This document shows, in pieces, positions 1 through 8,253 of a stretch of DNA of 64,000 nt (its first letter is position 1; every line of letters starts with the position of its first letter). Source of the stretch: Neobacillus novalis NBRC 102450. GTDB lineage: Bacteria; Bacillota; Bacilli; Bacillales; Cytobacillaceae. A model generated the notes under the pieces. The model did not search any database and was not told the origin of the DNA. It saw only the letters and a list, made by a program, of their open reading frames with translations. The stretch covers positions 1 to 64,000 of the forward strand of contig NZ_BCVP01000009.1 of NCBI RefSeq assembly GCF_001591805.1. The letters are read 5' to 3'. The position numbers and the translations under genes are program-made.

Positions 1-115
1 CCCGTGAGCTAGGGAAAAAGTCAAGAACGGGCACTCTGGGAGGTCCGCAGTGCCCGTGAACAAGGGAAAAAGCCAAGAACGGGCACCTTGAGAGGTCTCC
101 AGCACCGCTGAACAG
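1..115. repeat. Two imperfect 52-bp direct repeat units with AGTGCCC palindrome
   Basis: The block AGGGAAAAAG starts at 11 and again at 63, a 52-bp period. The first unit contains a palindrome, ACGGGCACT (27-35) and AGTGCCCGT (49-57); the second unit is degenerate in its right arm. A related palindrome with the same period lies at 40804-40905. The array runs off the left edge, so its full size is unknown. No reading frame is evident. Confidence 0.7.
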
Positions 116-159
116 GGCGCATGCGCTCTTCTTATGTATAATTCAAAATCCTAACAATT

Positions 160-753
160 CTAGAAGTTCTGCTTTGTTTCCTGAAGCGGGTTAAGAACCA
201 TCGGAATAAAGTCTGCATAGCTGGCAATCTGAAAATCGGCTTCAATGTTTGGATTTTGAAAAGCAACAGTTTTAATCTTTAACTGTCTTGCAGGAATCAA
301 ATCCAATTCGCGGTCACCCACAACCAAATCAATATTGTGGCTTTTTAAGACAAATTCATAAGAAGAACGATGAGGTTTTCTCGTGAAACCTTGTTCTTCA
401 ACCGATACAATTTCTTTAAAGTATGTGGCTAAATGGAATTTTTCAAGGAGATAAATGGTGGATTCCTTATCTCGATGAGTCACAATAATATTGTTAGCGG
501 CAGCAGCTAAAGCATTCTCTAGGTGATCAAAGGGTCTGCTATACAGCTTCGAGTAGTGATTATGTAAATTTTGGTATTCTATTCTTTTCTCCTCACTAAT
601 ACCATAGTGTTTAAAGGCGGTTTTGGAATCTTTTTTTAGCCATTTTAACACTTCGCTGCGGTCGAGGTCTTTTTGACTCAAGCTTACGAATCCTTCAACA
701 AGTGCCGGATAGGTATCAAATAAGGTTCCATCGAAATCCCACAATATATTCAT
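160..753 (-). CDS. HAD-family hydrolase (phosphoglycolate phosphatase-like)
   Basis: A 197-aa cytoplasmic protein of the haloacid dehalogenase superfamily, probably a phosphatase acting on a small phosphorylated metabolite. Motif I is at the N-terminus (DFDGTLFDT), motif II is probably the VTHRD stretch, and motif III/IV is GDRELDLIPA near the C-terminus. I chose the ATG at 753 because GGGGGAGAT precedes it at good spacing; an in-frame ATG 18 bases upstream has none. The gene is monocistronic. The substrate cannot be told from sequence; the length fits small HAD phosphatases of the Gph/PpaX type. Confidence 0.88.
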   Translation of the reverse strand: MNILWDFDGTLFDTYPALVEGFVSLSQKDLDRSEVLKWLKKDSKTAFKHYGISEEKRIEYQNLHNHYSKLYSRPFDHLENALAAAANNIIVTHRDKESTIYLLEKFHLATYFKEIVSVEEQGFTRKPHRSSYEFVLKSHNIDLVVGDRELDLIPARQLKIKTVAFQNPNIEADFQIASYADFIPMVLNPLQETKQNF

Positions 754-949
754 CAAAATCTCCCCCTTCAAAAAAGTTACTCTAAAGATATTACCATATA
801 CAGTTCCATTCGCTGAGTAGGGTGAATATTAAATATTTTTATAATTTTTGTAAAATTATTGTGTTTTCTAATAAATTCCTCCTTTTGTATGTTATAAAAG
901 GAGTGTGAATAAGTGGTTTCAGTTATGATTACTACGTTAAAAAGAAAGG

Positions 950-2266
950 GTGTTGTTAACTTTGTTACATTCCGCCGTCCTTCAACATGATAGTAAACTG
1001 AATTCAATCCATCCTATTTTGAAATTTAATGGAACAAGGAAAGTAAAAAATGTCATCTTACTAATCGGAGATGGGATGGGTTTTTCATATACTTCCGGTC
1101 TTCGCTACTTCAATCATGCTTCCCAAAACGGATTCATGACTCCCACAATATTTGACCAATACTTTGTTGGCTCCCAATCAACCTATTCATTAGATAGAGA
1201 AAGTAATATTACCGATTCCGCCGCAGCAGGTACGGCATTAGCGACGGGGTATAAAACCTATAATGGTGCTCTGGGTTTAAACATTGATCAACAAGCTGTG
1301 CCGACAGTTTTAGAATATGCGAAATTTCGAGGGAAGTCTACTGGTTTAGTAGGAACAAGTCAGATCAATCACGCAACATTGGCTGCCTTTGCCGCGCATA
1401 TTGAATCTCGAGAACAATATGATCAAATTGCTGATGACTATCTTGATGAACGAATAGAAGGCAATCTGAAAATTGACGTAATGCTTGGTGGTGGAACATC
1501 CTATTTCGTTCGGAATGACCGAAATTTAGTAGAAGAGTTTGTTAAAAATCGTTTTGGCTATGTGAGCAACTTACAAGAGCTTGTTACGAATAAAAACGAG
1601 CAGCTGATTGGCTTATTCGCACCGGTTGAGCTGCCAAAACAAATTGACCGCGATTCGACTGTTCCATCCCTTACCCAAATGACGAAAGCGGCTCTTCAGC
1701 GCTTGCAGCAAAATCCAAATGGTTTTTTTCTGTTAGTAGAAGGAAGTCAAATTGATTGGGCGGGGCATGATAATGATATCGTAGGGGCAATGAGTGAGGT
1801 TAAAGACTTTGAAGCAGCCTTTAAAGCGGCGATCCAATTCGCTTCCGACCGAGAGGATACGATTGTCATTGCGACAGCAGATCACTCAACCGGGGGAATG
1901 AGCATTGATCGAAATGATAATTATAAATGGAATCCGAATGTGATTAAATCGATTACCTCGACACCATTTGTGATTGCCAGACGATTGCATGATACAAAAG
2001 ATATGACCATATTAAAGCATCATATGCCCTTTTCACTTCATGAAGAGGACTTGAAAACCATCAAATTAACGCTAGACATGGCAGTAGAAGACACAAGGGA
2101 AGCACTCATTAACATCATCAATCACTATTCCAGTACGGGCTGGACAACAAAAGGGCATACGGGAGAGGATGTTCCCGTTTATGCGTATGGTCTAAATAGA
2201 CATTTATTTAGCGGCAGAATGGAAAATAGTGATATTGCAAGAATTCTCTTCCAAATAATGGATTAA
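950..2266 (+). CDS. Alkaline phosphatase (PhoA/PhoB family)
   Basis: A zinc/magnesium phosphomonoesterase of about 438 aa. All family landmarks are visible: metal ligand Asp41 in GDGMG, nucleophile Ser90 in TDSAAAGTA, His141 in NHATLAAF, ligands in VEGSQIDWAGHDND (264-276), Asp311-His312 in ATADHSTGG, and His403 in GHTGEDVPVYAYG. Such enzymes are normally exported and scavenge phosphate. The start is odd: the frame opens with GTG at 950, directly after AAAGAAAGGG, and lacks the basic n-region of a signal peptide, which exists in the neighbouring frame just upstream (see findings). TTG 953 or TTG 962 are alternative starts. No convincing PhoP box was found upstream. Confidence 0.9.
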   Translation: MLLTLLHSAVLQHDSKLNSIHPILKFNGTRKVKNVILLIGDGMGFSYTSGLRYFNHASQNGFMTPTIFDQYFVGSQSTYSLDRESNITDSAAAGTALATGYKTYNGALGLNIDQQAVPTVLEYAKFRGKSTGLVGTSQINHATLAAFAAHIESREQYDQIADDYLDERIEGNLKIDVMLGGGTSYFVRNDRNLVEEFVKNRFGYVSNLQELVTNKNEQLIGLFAPVELPKQIDRDSTVPSLTQMTKAALQRLQQNPNGFFLLVEGSQIDWAGHDNDIVGAMSEVKDFEAAFKAAIQFASDREDTIVIATADHSTGGMSIDRNDNYKWNPNVIKSITSTPFVIARRLHDTKDMTILKHHMPFSLHEEDLKTIKLTLDMAVEDTREALINIINHYSSTGWTTKGHTGEDVPVYAYGLNRHLFSGRMENSDIARILFQIMD

Positions 2267-2376
2267 AAAGTCGAGGCAAGCTTATAAACGAGATGAGAAA
2301 AAGAAGTGTACAATGTGTAATTTCTTTATATGTAAATTGTAAAATTATTGTCAAATTTTCCGTGAAAATAAAATAG

Positions 2377-2401
2377 GCGAACAGTGACTGGTACTGTTCG
2401 C
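2377..2401. terminator. Hairpin terminator, GGCGAACAG family, between convergent genes
   Basis: Perfect 9-bp arms GCGAACAGT (2377-2385) and ACTGTTCGC (2393-2401) with a 7-nt loop. A T-rich run follows on the minus strand, so it best serves the phosphotransferase gene ending at 2409; it also lies downstream of the alkaline phosphatase. Confidence 0.75.
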
Positions 2402-2408
2402 AAAAAGT

Positions 2409-3323
2409 TCATCCGTTTAATGCTAAAAGTAATGTTGAACGACATTCGTTTACTAATTCATCATCCTTTTGATCATCCGCATATAAAAGGAGGATTACGT
2501 TTGTATTAATTGCTTTGAACCTTGCGATTTTTTTAATTTCAGGTTGAACATCACCATATATTGTGAAAAAGGCTTCCCTGCCTTCCGTAGGAAGAAAACT
2601 ATAAACAATAGATAAATCGACTGCTGGATGTCCAATATGCGTATCGCCCCAATCAATTACTGCTGAAACTATGCCATCTTCATTAACAAGCATATTGCGA
2701 ATATGTAAATCACCATGAACGAGTGTTTTGGTTTCATCCTCTAAAGGTTTCTTTATGGATGAAAGAAAGAATTGCAGCTGCTCCACTACATCTAGGTCGA
2801 TTAAACCTTTTTCCCTGGCTGATTCGATATTTGCTTCCAGCATTGGTTTTCTTTTAGTGATATTGATTCGCCCCAGTTGGTCATAAGGAATTTGGAGCTT
2901 TTCTGCATCTGTTATCGGAAAATTATGCAGTGTTAGTAAAAATTGAGCCAAAGGTTCTACCGAAGACATTCGCTGTTCGAGTGTCAAATTAGTGGGTGTT
3001 TTTCCTGATAAGATGGTGTATCCTCCAAATGGCCACGGATATTGATCTTCTGGAATGCCTTGAAATTGTGGATTTGGAACAGGAATTGGCAGCAAGGGAG
3101 CTAACACAGGAAGGAGCCGATTTTCAGTTTGAATTAAGTGTGCTGCAATTTCTCTTCTAGGAAAACGAAAAACGTATCGATTATTTACGAGAAAAACGGA
3201 ATTATCAAACCCTTCACCCAATACCTTCACTGTTACTGGCTTAAACTCTGGGAATTGGTTCTCAATGATCCTACTCGCTCTTTTTTCCGAAATTACCTGC
3301 TCAGGAGACCAAGGCTGACTCAT
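2409..3323 (-). CDS. Phosphotransferase, APH (aminoglycoside/choline kinase-like) family
   Basis: A 304-aa cytoplasmic kinase-fold protein of the APH superfamily, which transfers ATP gamma-phosphate to small hydroxylated substrates, including aminoglycosides and macrolides in resistance enzymes. The sequence shows the catalytic loop HGDLHIRNML followed about 20 residues later by the metal-binding VIDWGD motif, and an N-terminal lobe with GEGFDNSVF as the nucleotide loop. The ATG at 3323 has GGTGG about 8 bases upstream and is preferred over an ATG 15 bases earlier. Flanking hairpins make it monocistronic. The substrate is unknown; a resistance role is possible but not shown. Confidence 0.88.
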   Translation of the reverse strand: MSQPWSPEQVISEKRASRIIENQFPEFKPVTVKVLGEGFDNSVFLVNNRYVFRFPRREIAAHLIQTENRLLPVLAPLLPIPVPNPQFQGIPEDQYPWPFGGYTILSGKTPTNLTLEQRMSSVEPLAQFLLTLHNFPITDAEKLQIPYDQLGRINITKRKPMLEANIESAREKGLIDLDVVEQLQFFLSSIKKPLEDETKTLVHGDLHIRNMLVNEDGIVSAVIDWGDTHIGHPAVDLSIVYSFLPTEGREAFFTIYGDVQPEIKKIARFKAINTNVILLLYADDQKDDELVNECRSTLLLALNG

Positions 3324-3412
3324 TTCATCCACCACCATTTTAAAACTTCTATAATTAAAAAATCATCTACATTCTGACCAAAATTGTCCTTAAATGACAT
3401 CATCGGGAAATA

Positions 3413-3440
3413 GGCGAACAGGTCATAATTACTGTTCGCC
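3413..3440. terminator. Hairpin terminator, GGCGAACAG family
   Basis: Arms GGCGAACAG (3413-3421) and CTGTTCGCC (3432-3440), 10-nt loop. It lies just downstream of the MFS gene ending at 3451 on the minus strand. Confidence 0.75.
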
Positions 3441-3450
3441 CTGTGAACTA

Positions 3451-4650
3451 TTATACATACCGATTGCGGCCCGATAACATACCAAATAGCATCATAACTA
3501 TAGAAATCAAGGTAAGCGTGATAATTGGAACTGTCCAAATATGGGTTTTATCAAACAAATATCCAATAAACAAGGGTCCTACTGCCGCAAGGACATAACC
3601 AGTTGATTGTGCCATTCCAGATAACTCGGCAGCCTGATTAGCATTTCGGGCCCGGAGTCCGATATAGCTTAGAGCAAGTGGAAAGTTTCCTCCCAATGCA
3701 ATCCCAATTAGAGTAATACTCGTGATTAATATCGGATAGGACGAGCTTAATAGTAATCCACCATAACCAATAACCGAGAACAACCCTAATACGAAAGCAA
3801 TCCATATTTGGGAACGATAACGTCCTGCGAAGACTGGGATGAAGAAACTCGCGGGTAATCCTACTAGTTGGGTAAATGACAGCAGCCAGCCTGCAGTCCC
3901 TATACCAATTCCTCGACTATGTAAAATCTCGGGTAACCAAGAAATCGTTACATAAAATAAAAAAGACTGGAATCCCATAAAGATAGCGATTTGCCAGGCA
4001 AGTGGTGTACGCCAGATGTGATTAGAGGCAGGACTAACTCTTTTTATACCTTTTTGACTTACTTGCTTAAATTTGAGAAGAAAAGCCCATACCATGATAG
4101 CGATTAAGACCGGGATTCCCCAAACGATTAAAGCTCCCTGCCACCCAAGGTTCAAATCAGTTGCTAAAGGAACACTTACTCCAGATGCTAATGATGCAAT
4201 CAAGCCCATTGAAGTGGAATAAACACTTGTCATGAGACCAAATTTCTGTGGGAATTTATCCTTTACAACAGCTGGCAACAGAACATTGCCAATGGCTATC
4301 CCTGCTCCAATAAAAAGAGTCCCCGTGAAAAGAAAAAAAGTCGTTGGGATGGATCGAATCCCTATCCCGATTAAAAGGGCGATTAAACCAACTAGTAACG
4401 TCCTCTCATTTGATAACCGATTTGCGATTTTGGGAACAATGGGCGACATGATGGCAAAAACAATTAAGGGCAAACTCATTAATAAGCCTGAGCTCCAATG
4501 TGCTAATCCAACATCTTCCTGAATCATTGCAACTAACGGTCCTAATGATGTAATCGCCGGACGCAAATTAAAGGCGACAAGGACAATCCCAAAAACGAGC
4601 AAAAACATATATATCGATTTCGTATGTGTATTCGATTTTCGTAACTCCAC
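3451..4650 (-). CDS. MFS transporter, CynX/NimT family
   Basis: A 399-aa integral membrane protein with about 12 hydrophobic segments. The N-terminal NLRPAITSLGPL signature after the first helix is typical of the CynX/NimT (cyanate/nitroimidazole-type) branch of the major facilitator superfamily. The start is GTG at 4650 with AGAGGGG about 9 bases upstream. It ends at a GGCGAACAG-type terminator, so it is transcribed alone. It diverges from the PhoX gene. The transported compound cannot be deduced; family members include cyanate transporters and drug efflux pumps. Confidence 0.88.
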   Translation of the reverse strand: MELRKSNTHTKSIYMFLLVFGIVLVAFNLRPAITSLGPLVAMIQEDVGLAHWSSGLLMSLPLIVFAIMSPIVPKIANRLSNERTLLVGLIALLIGIGIRSIPTTFFLFTGTLFIGAGIAIGNVLLPAVVKDKFPQKFGLMTSVYSTSMGLIASLASGVSVPLATDLNLGWQGALIVWGIPVLIAIMVWAFLLKFKQVSQKGIKRVSPASNHIWRTPLAWQIAIFMGFQSFLFYVTISWLPEILHSRGIGIGTAGWLLSFTQLVGLPASFFIPVFAGRYRSQIWIAFVLGLFSVIGYGGLLLSSSYPILITSITLIGIALGGNFPLALSYIGLRARNANQAAELSGMAQSTGYVLAAVGPLFIGYLFDKTHIWTVPIITLTLISIVMMLFGMLSGRNRYV

Positions 4651-4765
4651 TAATAGACCCCTCTCAAATAAAAAAACTTCTTAAAGTATATCATGGAAAA
4701 CAATGGAAGTCACTGTTTGCCCAAGGGTACTTTAGCGACATGCACTTTAAAAACTACTTGAGAAA

Positions 4766-4815
4766 TTTACAATTCTTCACATCCGCTAAACATTCTATTA
4801 ACCGTAGCTTAATAT
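4766..4815 (+). promoter_or_regulatory. Candidate PhoP box and -10 of the PhoX gene
   Basis: Four TT(A/T/C)ACA-like hexamers lie at 10-11 bp steps: TTTACA (4766), TTCACA (4776), TAAACA (4787) and TTAACC (4798). A TAATAT -10-like element follows at 4810-4815. This matches the known layout of Bacillus PhoP boxes upstream of Pho regulon genes. Binding is an inference from motif and from the phosphatase downstream. Confidence 0.72.
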
Positions 4816-4865
4816 TTTTGAGTTTTAATAGAGAAGTAATCAAAATTGGGGGAGGAAATGAAAAA

Positions 4866-7289
4866 ATGAAAAAGCGATTGACGGCTGTATTAGCCCTTAG
4901 TTTAATGATTCCTGCAGTAACACCTGCCGCAGCGGCTGGGAAGGATATCACGATCAATTCTTTCAAGTTTAACTCAATGAAAGCTCCAGCAACCATCGAA
5001 GAAATGGTACAAACCTATACAAGTGCATCCGTGGATGTTACCTATAGCAACGGAGCAACGAAGAATTTCCCGCTTACATATAAACAGTTATACCTTTCTG
5101 ATGAAAAAATTGTGACAAATAAAGGGGTAAAAATCCCGGCTGGAACCCCTATCGACGCTAAAGGCGATCCGATTATTGATAAAAGCGTACCTGGACAAGA
5201 ATCGTACTATATTTCTGATTCACCAGATTCTAATAGTTTAATGAATGTGGAAGGGAATCTATTCCTAGTATCCCATTTTGAATACCAAACTCTTGACAGT
5301 TCAGGGAAATCGGCTTACGGCGTTGTACCAGCCTCTATGACGTTAGCAGCATTAAATCAAGATAAAAAGAATGGCGAATTATCTGTTAAAGAAGCAAAAA
5401 AGGTTGATTTCTCGCTAGTGAATGGCTTGTGGATTCCATGTAATGGAACTACATCTCCATGGGGAACCCATCTAGGTTCGGAAGAATATGAGCCAAATGC
5501 TCGTCAATTTGAGGCTGAAATAGGGACAAATAAAGATTCAACAAATGTAAAAGGTTTTGCCAAACTCTATTTTGGTGATGAAACAAAGGGGAATCCCTAT
5601 AATTATGGCTGGATTCCTGAAGTAACGGTACAACCGAATGGTGATACGAGTGTAGTAAAACACTATAGTACGGGTCGTTTTTCTCATGAATTGATGCAGG
5701 TAATGCCGGACAGTAAGACAGCTTTCTTCGGTGATGATGGCAACTACACTGTCACATTTATGTATGTCGCTGACAAAGAAAAAGACTTATCTGCAGGTAC
5801 CCTATATGCGGCTAAATTTGGACAAACGAGCACAGAAAATGGTGGAGCAGGTAATCTAGAATGGATCAAGCTTGGCCATGCGACTGACGATGAAGTCAGA
5901 GCGATTATTGACAAGGGGACAAAATTCAGTGATATTTTTGAAACAGCCAGCCAGCCAACAGAAGGCTTTACGGCTGTTAAAACCGATTCCAGCGGAGCAA
6001 CAGTAGAATATCTTAAAGTAAAACCAGGGATGGAAAAGGCAGCTGCATTCTTAGAATCTCGTCGTTACGCAGCCCTAAAAGGAGCAACAGCTGAATTCCG
6101 TAAAATGGAAGGTTTGGCAGTGAACGAGAAAGATAAGAAAGTCTACATGGCCATGTCTGAAATCGGAAAAGGGATGTTGGAAGATACAAAGAAGGCAGAC
6201 CCTGTTGATGATATTCGCTTACCACAGATTCTTGCAGGTGGAACCTATGAATTGAACCTAACCGGCGGACAAAAAGATAAGGATGGCAATACCATTGATA
6301 GTAACTATGTTGCCTCCGCAATGAAAGCAATTGTTGTTGGTGAGGACTTAGCTTCACCAGATGCATACGGCAATAAAGCAAATCCAAATAAAGTTTCTAA
6401 ACCGGATAACTTAAGCTACTCGGAAAAAATGAGAACCTTATTCATCGGTGAAGATGGCTCAGAGCACACGAATAACTTTGTTTGGGCCTATAACATTGAT
6501 ACAAAAGAATTGTCCCGAGTGCTGTCAGTACCAGTTGGAGCAGAAGCGACAGGTTTACGGGTCCTTGATAACTTTAACGGATTCTCCTATATTTTGAGCA
6601 ACTATCAGCATCCTGGTGATGAACTTCAAAATTTCAAAGGAACGGCCGTGGACAAGGATGAATTAGAGAAGGCTATGAATGAGGGCATCGGCATCCTGAA
6701 AAAAGGTGGTATTGGTTATATCGCCGGCATGCCGCAATTAAATGATCTACATGTTGGATGGCATCTTGTTTCAGGTAAATGGTTCTTCTACGATGAAAAT
6801 GGTTTGATGCAAACTGGCTGGGTAAAAGTCGGAACACAATGGTATTTCCTTGATGCCTCGGGTGAAATGCAAACGGGCTGGGTGAAAGATGGAGCAAAAT
6901 GGTATTATCATGCGCCATCGGGTGAAATGAAAACCGGCTGGGTGAAAGACGGTGCAAAGTGGTACTATCTTGGATCATCCGGTGAAATGAAAACCGGCTG
7001 GGTGAAAGACGGAGCGAAATGGTATTATCATGCTTCATCTGGTGAAATGAAGACCGGCTGGGTAAAAGATGGATCAAAATGGTATTATCTTGCATCATCC
7101 GGTGAAATGAAGACCGGATGGGTGAAGGATGGAGCGAAATGGTACTATCTTGCATCATCGGGTGAAATGAAAACTGGCTGGGTCCAAGTGGGTCAGAAGT
7201 GGTACTATCTATATAACGATGGCAGTATGGCAGCAAACACCACCATCAATGGCTACAAAGTCAATAAGAATGGTGAATGGATTAAGTAA
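4866..7289 (+). CDS. PhoX-type alkaline phosphatase with choline/wall-binding repeats
   Basis: An 807-aa secreted protein. Residues 1-27 form a Sec signal peptide ending near AAAAG. Residues of about 30-620 match the PhoX (DUF839) phosphatase family; the metal-site signature CNGTTSPWGTHLGSEE starts at Cys192, the residue that in known PhoX binds iron. Residues 631-790 are eight 20-aa repeats of the form GWVKDGAKWYYxxSSGEMKT, a cell-wall (choline/glucan) binding module. The ATG at 4866 is chosen because GGGGGAGG lies just upstream and a signal peptide follows; longer frames overlap the MFS gene. A PhoP-like box precedes it, so phosphate-starvation induction is likely. The enzyme is probably held at the cell wall. 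Confidence 0.9.
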   Translation: MKKRLTAVLALSLMIPAVTPAAAAGKDITINSFKFNSMKAPATIEEMVQTYTSASVDVTYSNGATKNFPLTYKQLYLSDEKIVTNKGVKIPAGTPIDAKGDPIIDKSVPGQESYYISDSPDSNSLMNVEGNLFLVSHFEYQTLDSSGKSAYGVVPASMTLAALNQDKKNGELSVKEAKKVDFSLVNGLWIPCNGTTSPWGTHLGSEEYEPNARQFEAEIGTNKDSTNVKGFAKLYFGDETKGNPYNYGWIPEVTVQPNGDTSVVKHYSTGRFSHELMQVMPDSKTAFFGDDGNYTVTFMYVADKEKDLSAGTLYAAKFGQTSTENGGAGNLEWIKLGHATDDEVRAIIDKGTKFSDIFETASQPTEGFTAVKTDSSGATVEYLKVKPGMEKAAAFLESRRYAALKGATAEFRKMEGLAVNEKDKKVYMAMSEIGKGMLEDTKKADPVDDIRLPQILAGGTYELNLTGGQKDKDGNTIDSNYVASAMKAIVVGEDLASPDAYGNKANPNKVSKPDNLSYSEKMRTLFIGEDGSEHTNNFVWAYNIDTKELSRVLSVPVGAEATGLRVLDNFNGFSYILSNYQHPGDELQNFKGTAVDKDELEKAMNEGIGILKKGGIGYIAGMPQLNDLHVGWHLVSGKWFFYDENGLMQTGWVKVGTQWYFLDASGEMQTGWVKDGAKWYYHAPSGEMKTGWVKDGAKWYYLGSSGEMKTGWVKDGAKWYYHASSGEMKTGWVKDGSKWYYLASSGEMKTGWVKDGAKWYYLASSGEMKTGWVQVGQKWYYLYNDGSMAANTTINGYKVNKNGEWIK
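6756..7235 (+). repeat. Eight tandem 60-bp coding repeats (wall-binding module)
   Basis: Eight in-frame units of 60 bp encode 20-aa wall-binding repeats at the PhoX C-terminus. Units 3 to 7 are nearly identical at DNA level, which suggests recent unit duplication and predicts copy-number variation between strains. Confidence 0.85.
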
Positions 7290-7305
7290 TTCCTAAATAG
7301 TTCAA

Positions 7306-7340
7306 GAAAGGCGAACAGTGATTGCCACTGTTCGCCTTTC
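7306..7340. terminator. Bidirectional hairpin terminator, GGCGAACAG family
   Basis: A perfect 15-bp stem, GAAAGGCGAACAGTG and its complement, with a 5-nt loop, placed between the convergent PhoX and cwlK genes. Confidence 0.85.
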
Positions 7341-7401
7341 TATGTTGAGATTATTGTGGAAATTGGCCGAAAGAAGTTTGGTAGATCCTGTCTACGTCGC
7401 T

Positions 7402-7992
7402 TTATTGGGTATCCGCAGTTAACGAGGATTTAGCAGGTCTTTCCCCGTTCTGTAAATCAGCAATAGTCAAGCCAAAGTCCATTTGTAAATGAGGGTAATC
7501 TTTAAATTTAGCCCAATCACCGCCCCATTCAAATCCTAAAGTTTTTGCCAATGAAACAACCTCGGTCCAATCTGCCTTTCCATTTTTATTTCCATCATAC
7601 TCCATATCCCAAATCACCTTTCCGGAAGGGGTCTTTAGCGCAAAATCGATGGCTAGCCCAAAATTATGGTAGGACTCTCCGCCTTTTGCATACGTAACAA
7701 TACTTCCCTCCGCCGAACGACCCTTTTCATACAGTCGATTCTGATCGTCCGCACTTCGGAAACCATCGGTAATCACGATGACAATTCCTTTATCCGCTGC
7801 TTGTTGGACCAATTGATTGGTCCGTTCCTTCACAATTGGATGAAGCACGGTTGGTAAAGAATTAGAATGATTTATTTTCCGTTCCGTAAATGGATTGGAT
7901 TCCTTAAAAAACAAATTAAAGAATAGGAGAGAGATTAGCAAAAGAATAAATAGATAAATGGAACTTCCTATCCGTTTTAGTTTCAACACCAC
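7402..7992 (-). CDS. cwlK: Peptidoglycan L-alanyl-D-glutamate endopeptidase, CwlK-like (M15C)
   Basis: A 196-aa peptidase that closely resembles Bacillus subtilis CwlK, which cuts the L-Ala-D-Glu bond in peptidoglycan stem peptides. An N-terminal transmembrane anchor (about residues 10-30) is followed by the M15 fold with the zinc ligands in SYHNFGLAIDFAL and HLQMDFG, and the shared stretch IWDMEYDGN. It is about 30 residues longer than CwlK, with extra C-terminal sequence. The start is GTG 7992 or the adjacent GTG 7989, behind AAAGGAA. It is transcribed alone and probably works at the outer face of the membrane in wall turnover. Confidence 0.9.
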   Translation of the reverse strand: MVLKLKRIGSSIYLFILLLISLLFFNLFFKESNPFTERKINHSNSLPTVLHPIVKERTNQLVQQAADKGIVIVITDGFRSADDQNRLYEKGRSAEGSIVTYAKGGESYHNFGLAIDFALKTPSGKVIWDMEYDGNKNGKADWTEVVSLAKTLGFEWGGDWAKFKDYPHLQMDFGLTIADLQNGERPAKSSLTADTQ

Positions 7993-8140
7993 ATATTCCT
8001 TTCGTAACTAAAATGATTTCACTTTGTAAGACGTAAACAAGAGCTTAATTGTTTCATATTATTGTAAACCATATTTTGGGTGCATCATAGGCATGCAGAA
8101 GACTTTAAAAATAGGAATAACACGGAAAGAATATTCCGTC

Positions 8141-8214
8141 TTTACAGAAAATAAACAAAATTAACATACAGTTATCGTTTGCTTAAAATTCACTTAACAA
8201 AATGTAGGTAGAAT
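8141..8214 (+). promoter_or_regulatory. Candidate extended PhoP box upstream of the wall metallophosphoesterase
   Basis: Six hexamers resembling TT(A/C/T)ACA run with a step of mostly 11 bp: TTTACA (8141), TAAACA (8152), TTAACA (8161), TTATCG (8172), TTAAAA (8183), TTAACA (8194). A TAGAAT -10-like element is at 8209-8214. The helical phasing and the phosphatase downstream support PhoP binding, but this is not proven. Confidence 0.72.
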
Positions 8215-8253
8215 GGTACATGGTGGAAATGTAAACGAGAAGAGGGGAAGAAT

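Noticed and set aside
777..1007. 76-codon minus-strand frame between HAD and alkaline phosphatase genes
   Set aside because: Its start overlaps the phosphatase coding region and no ribosome site is present.
6673..7236. Long minus-strand open frame opposite the PhoX repeats
   Set aside because: It is a mirror of the 60-bp tandem repeats, with His/Ser-rich low-complexity product and no start signal.
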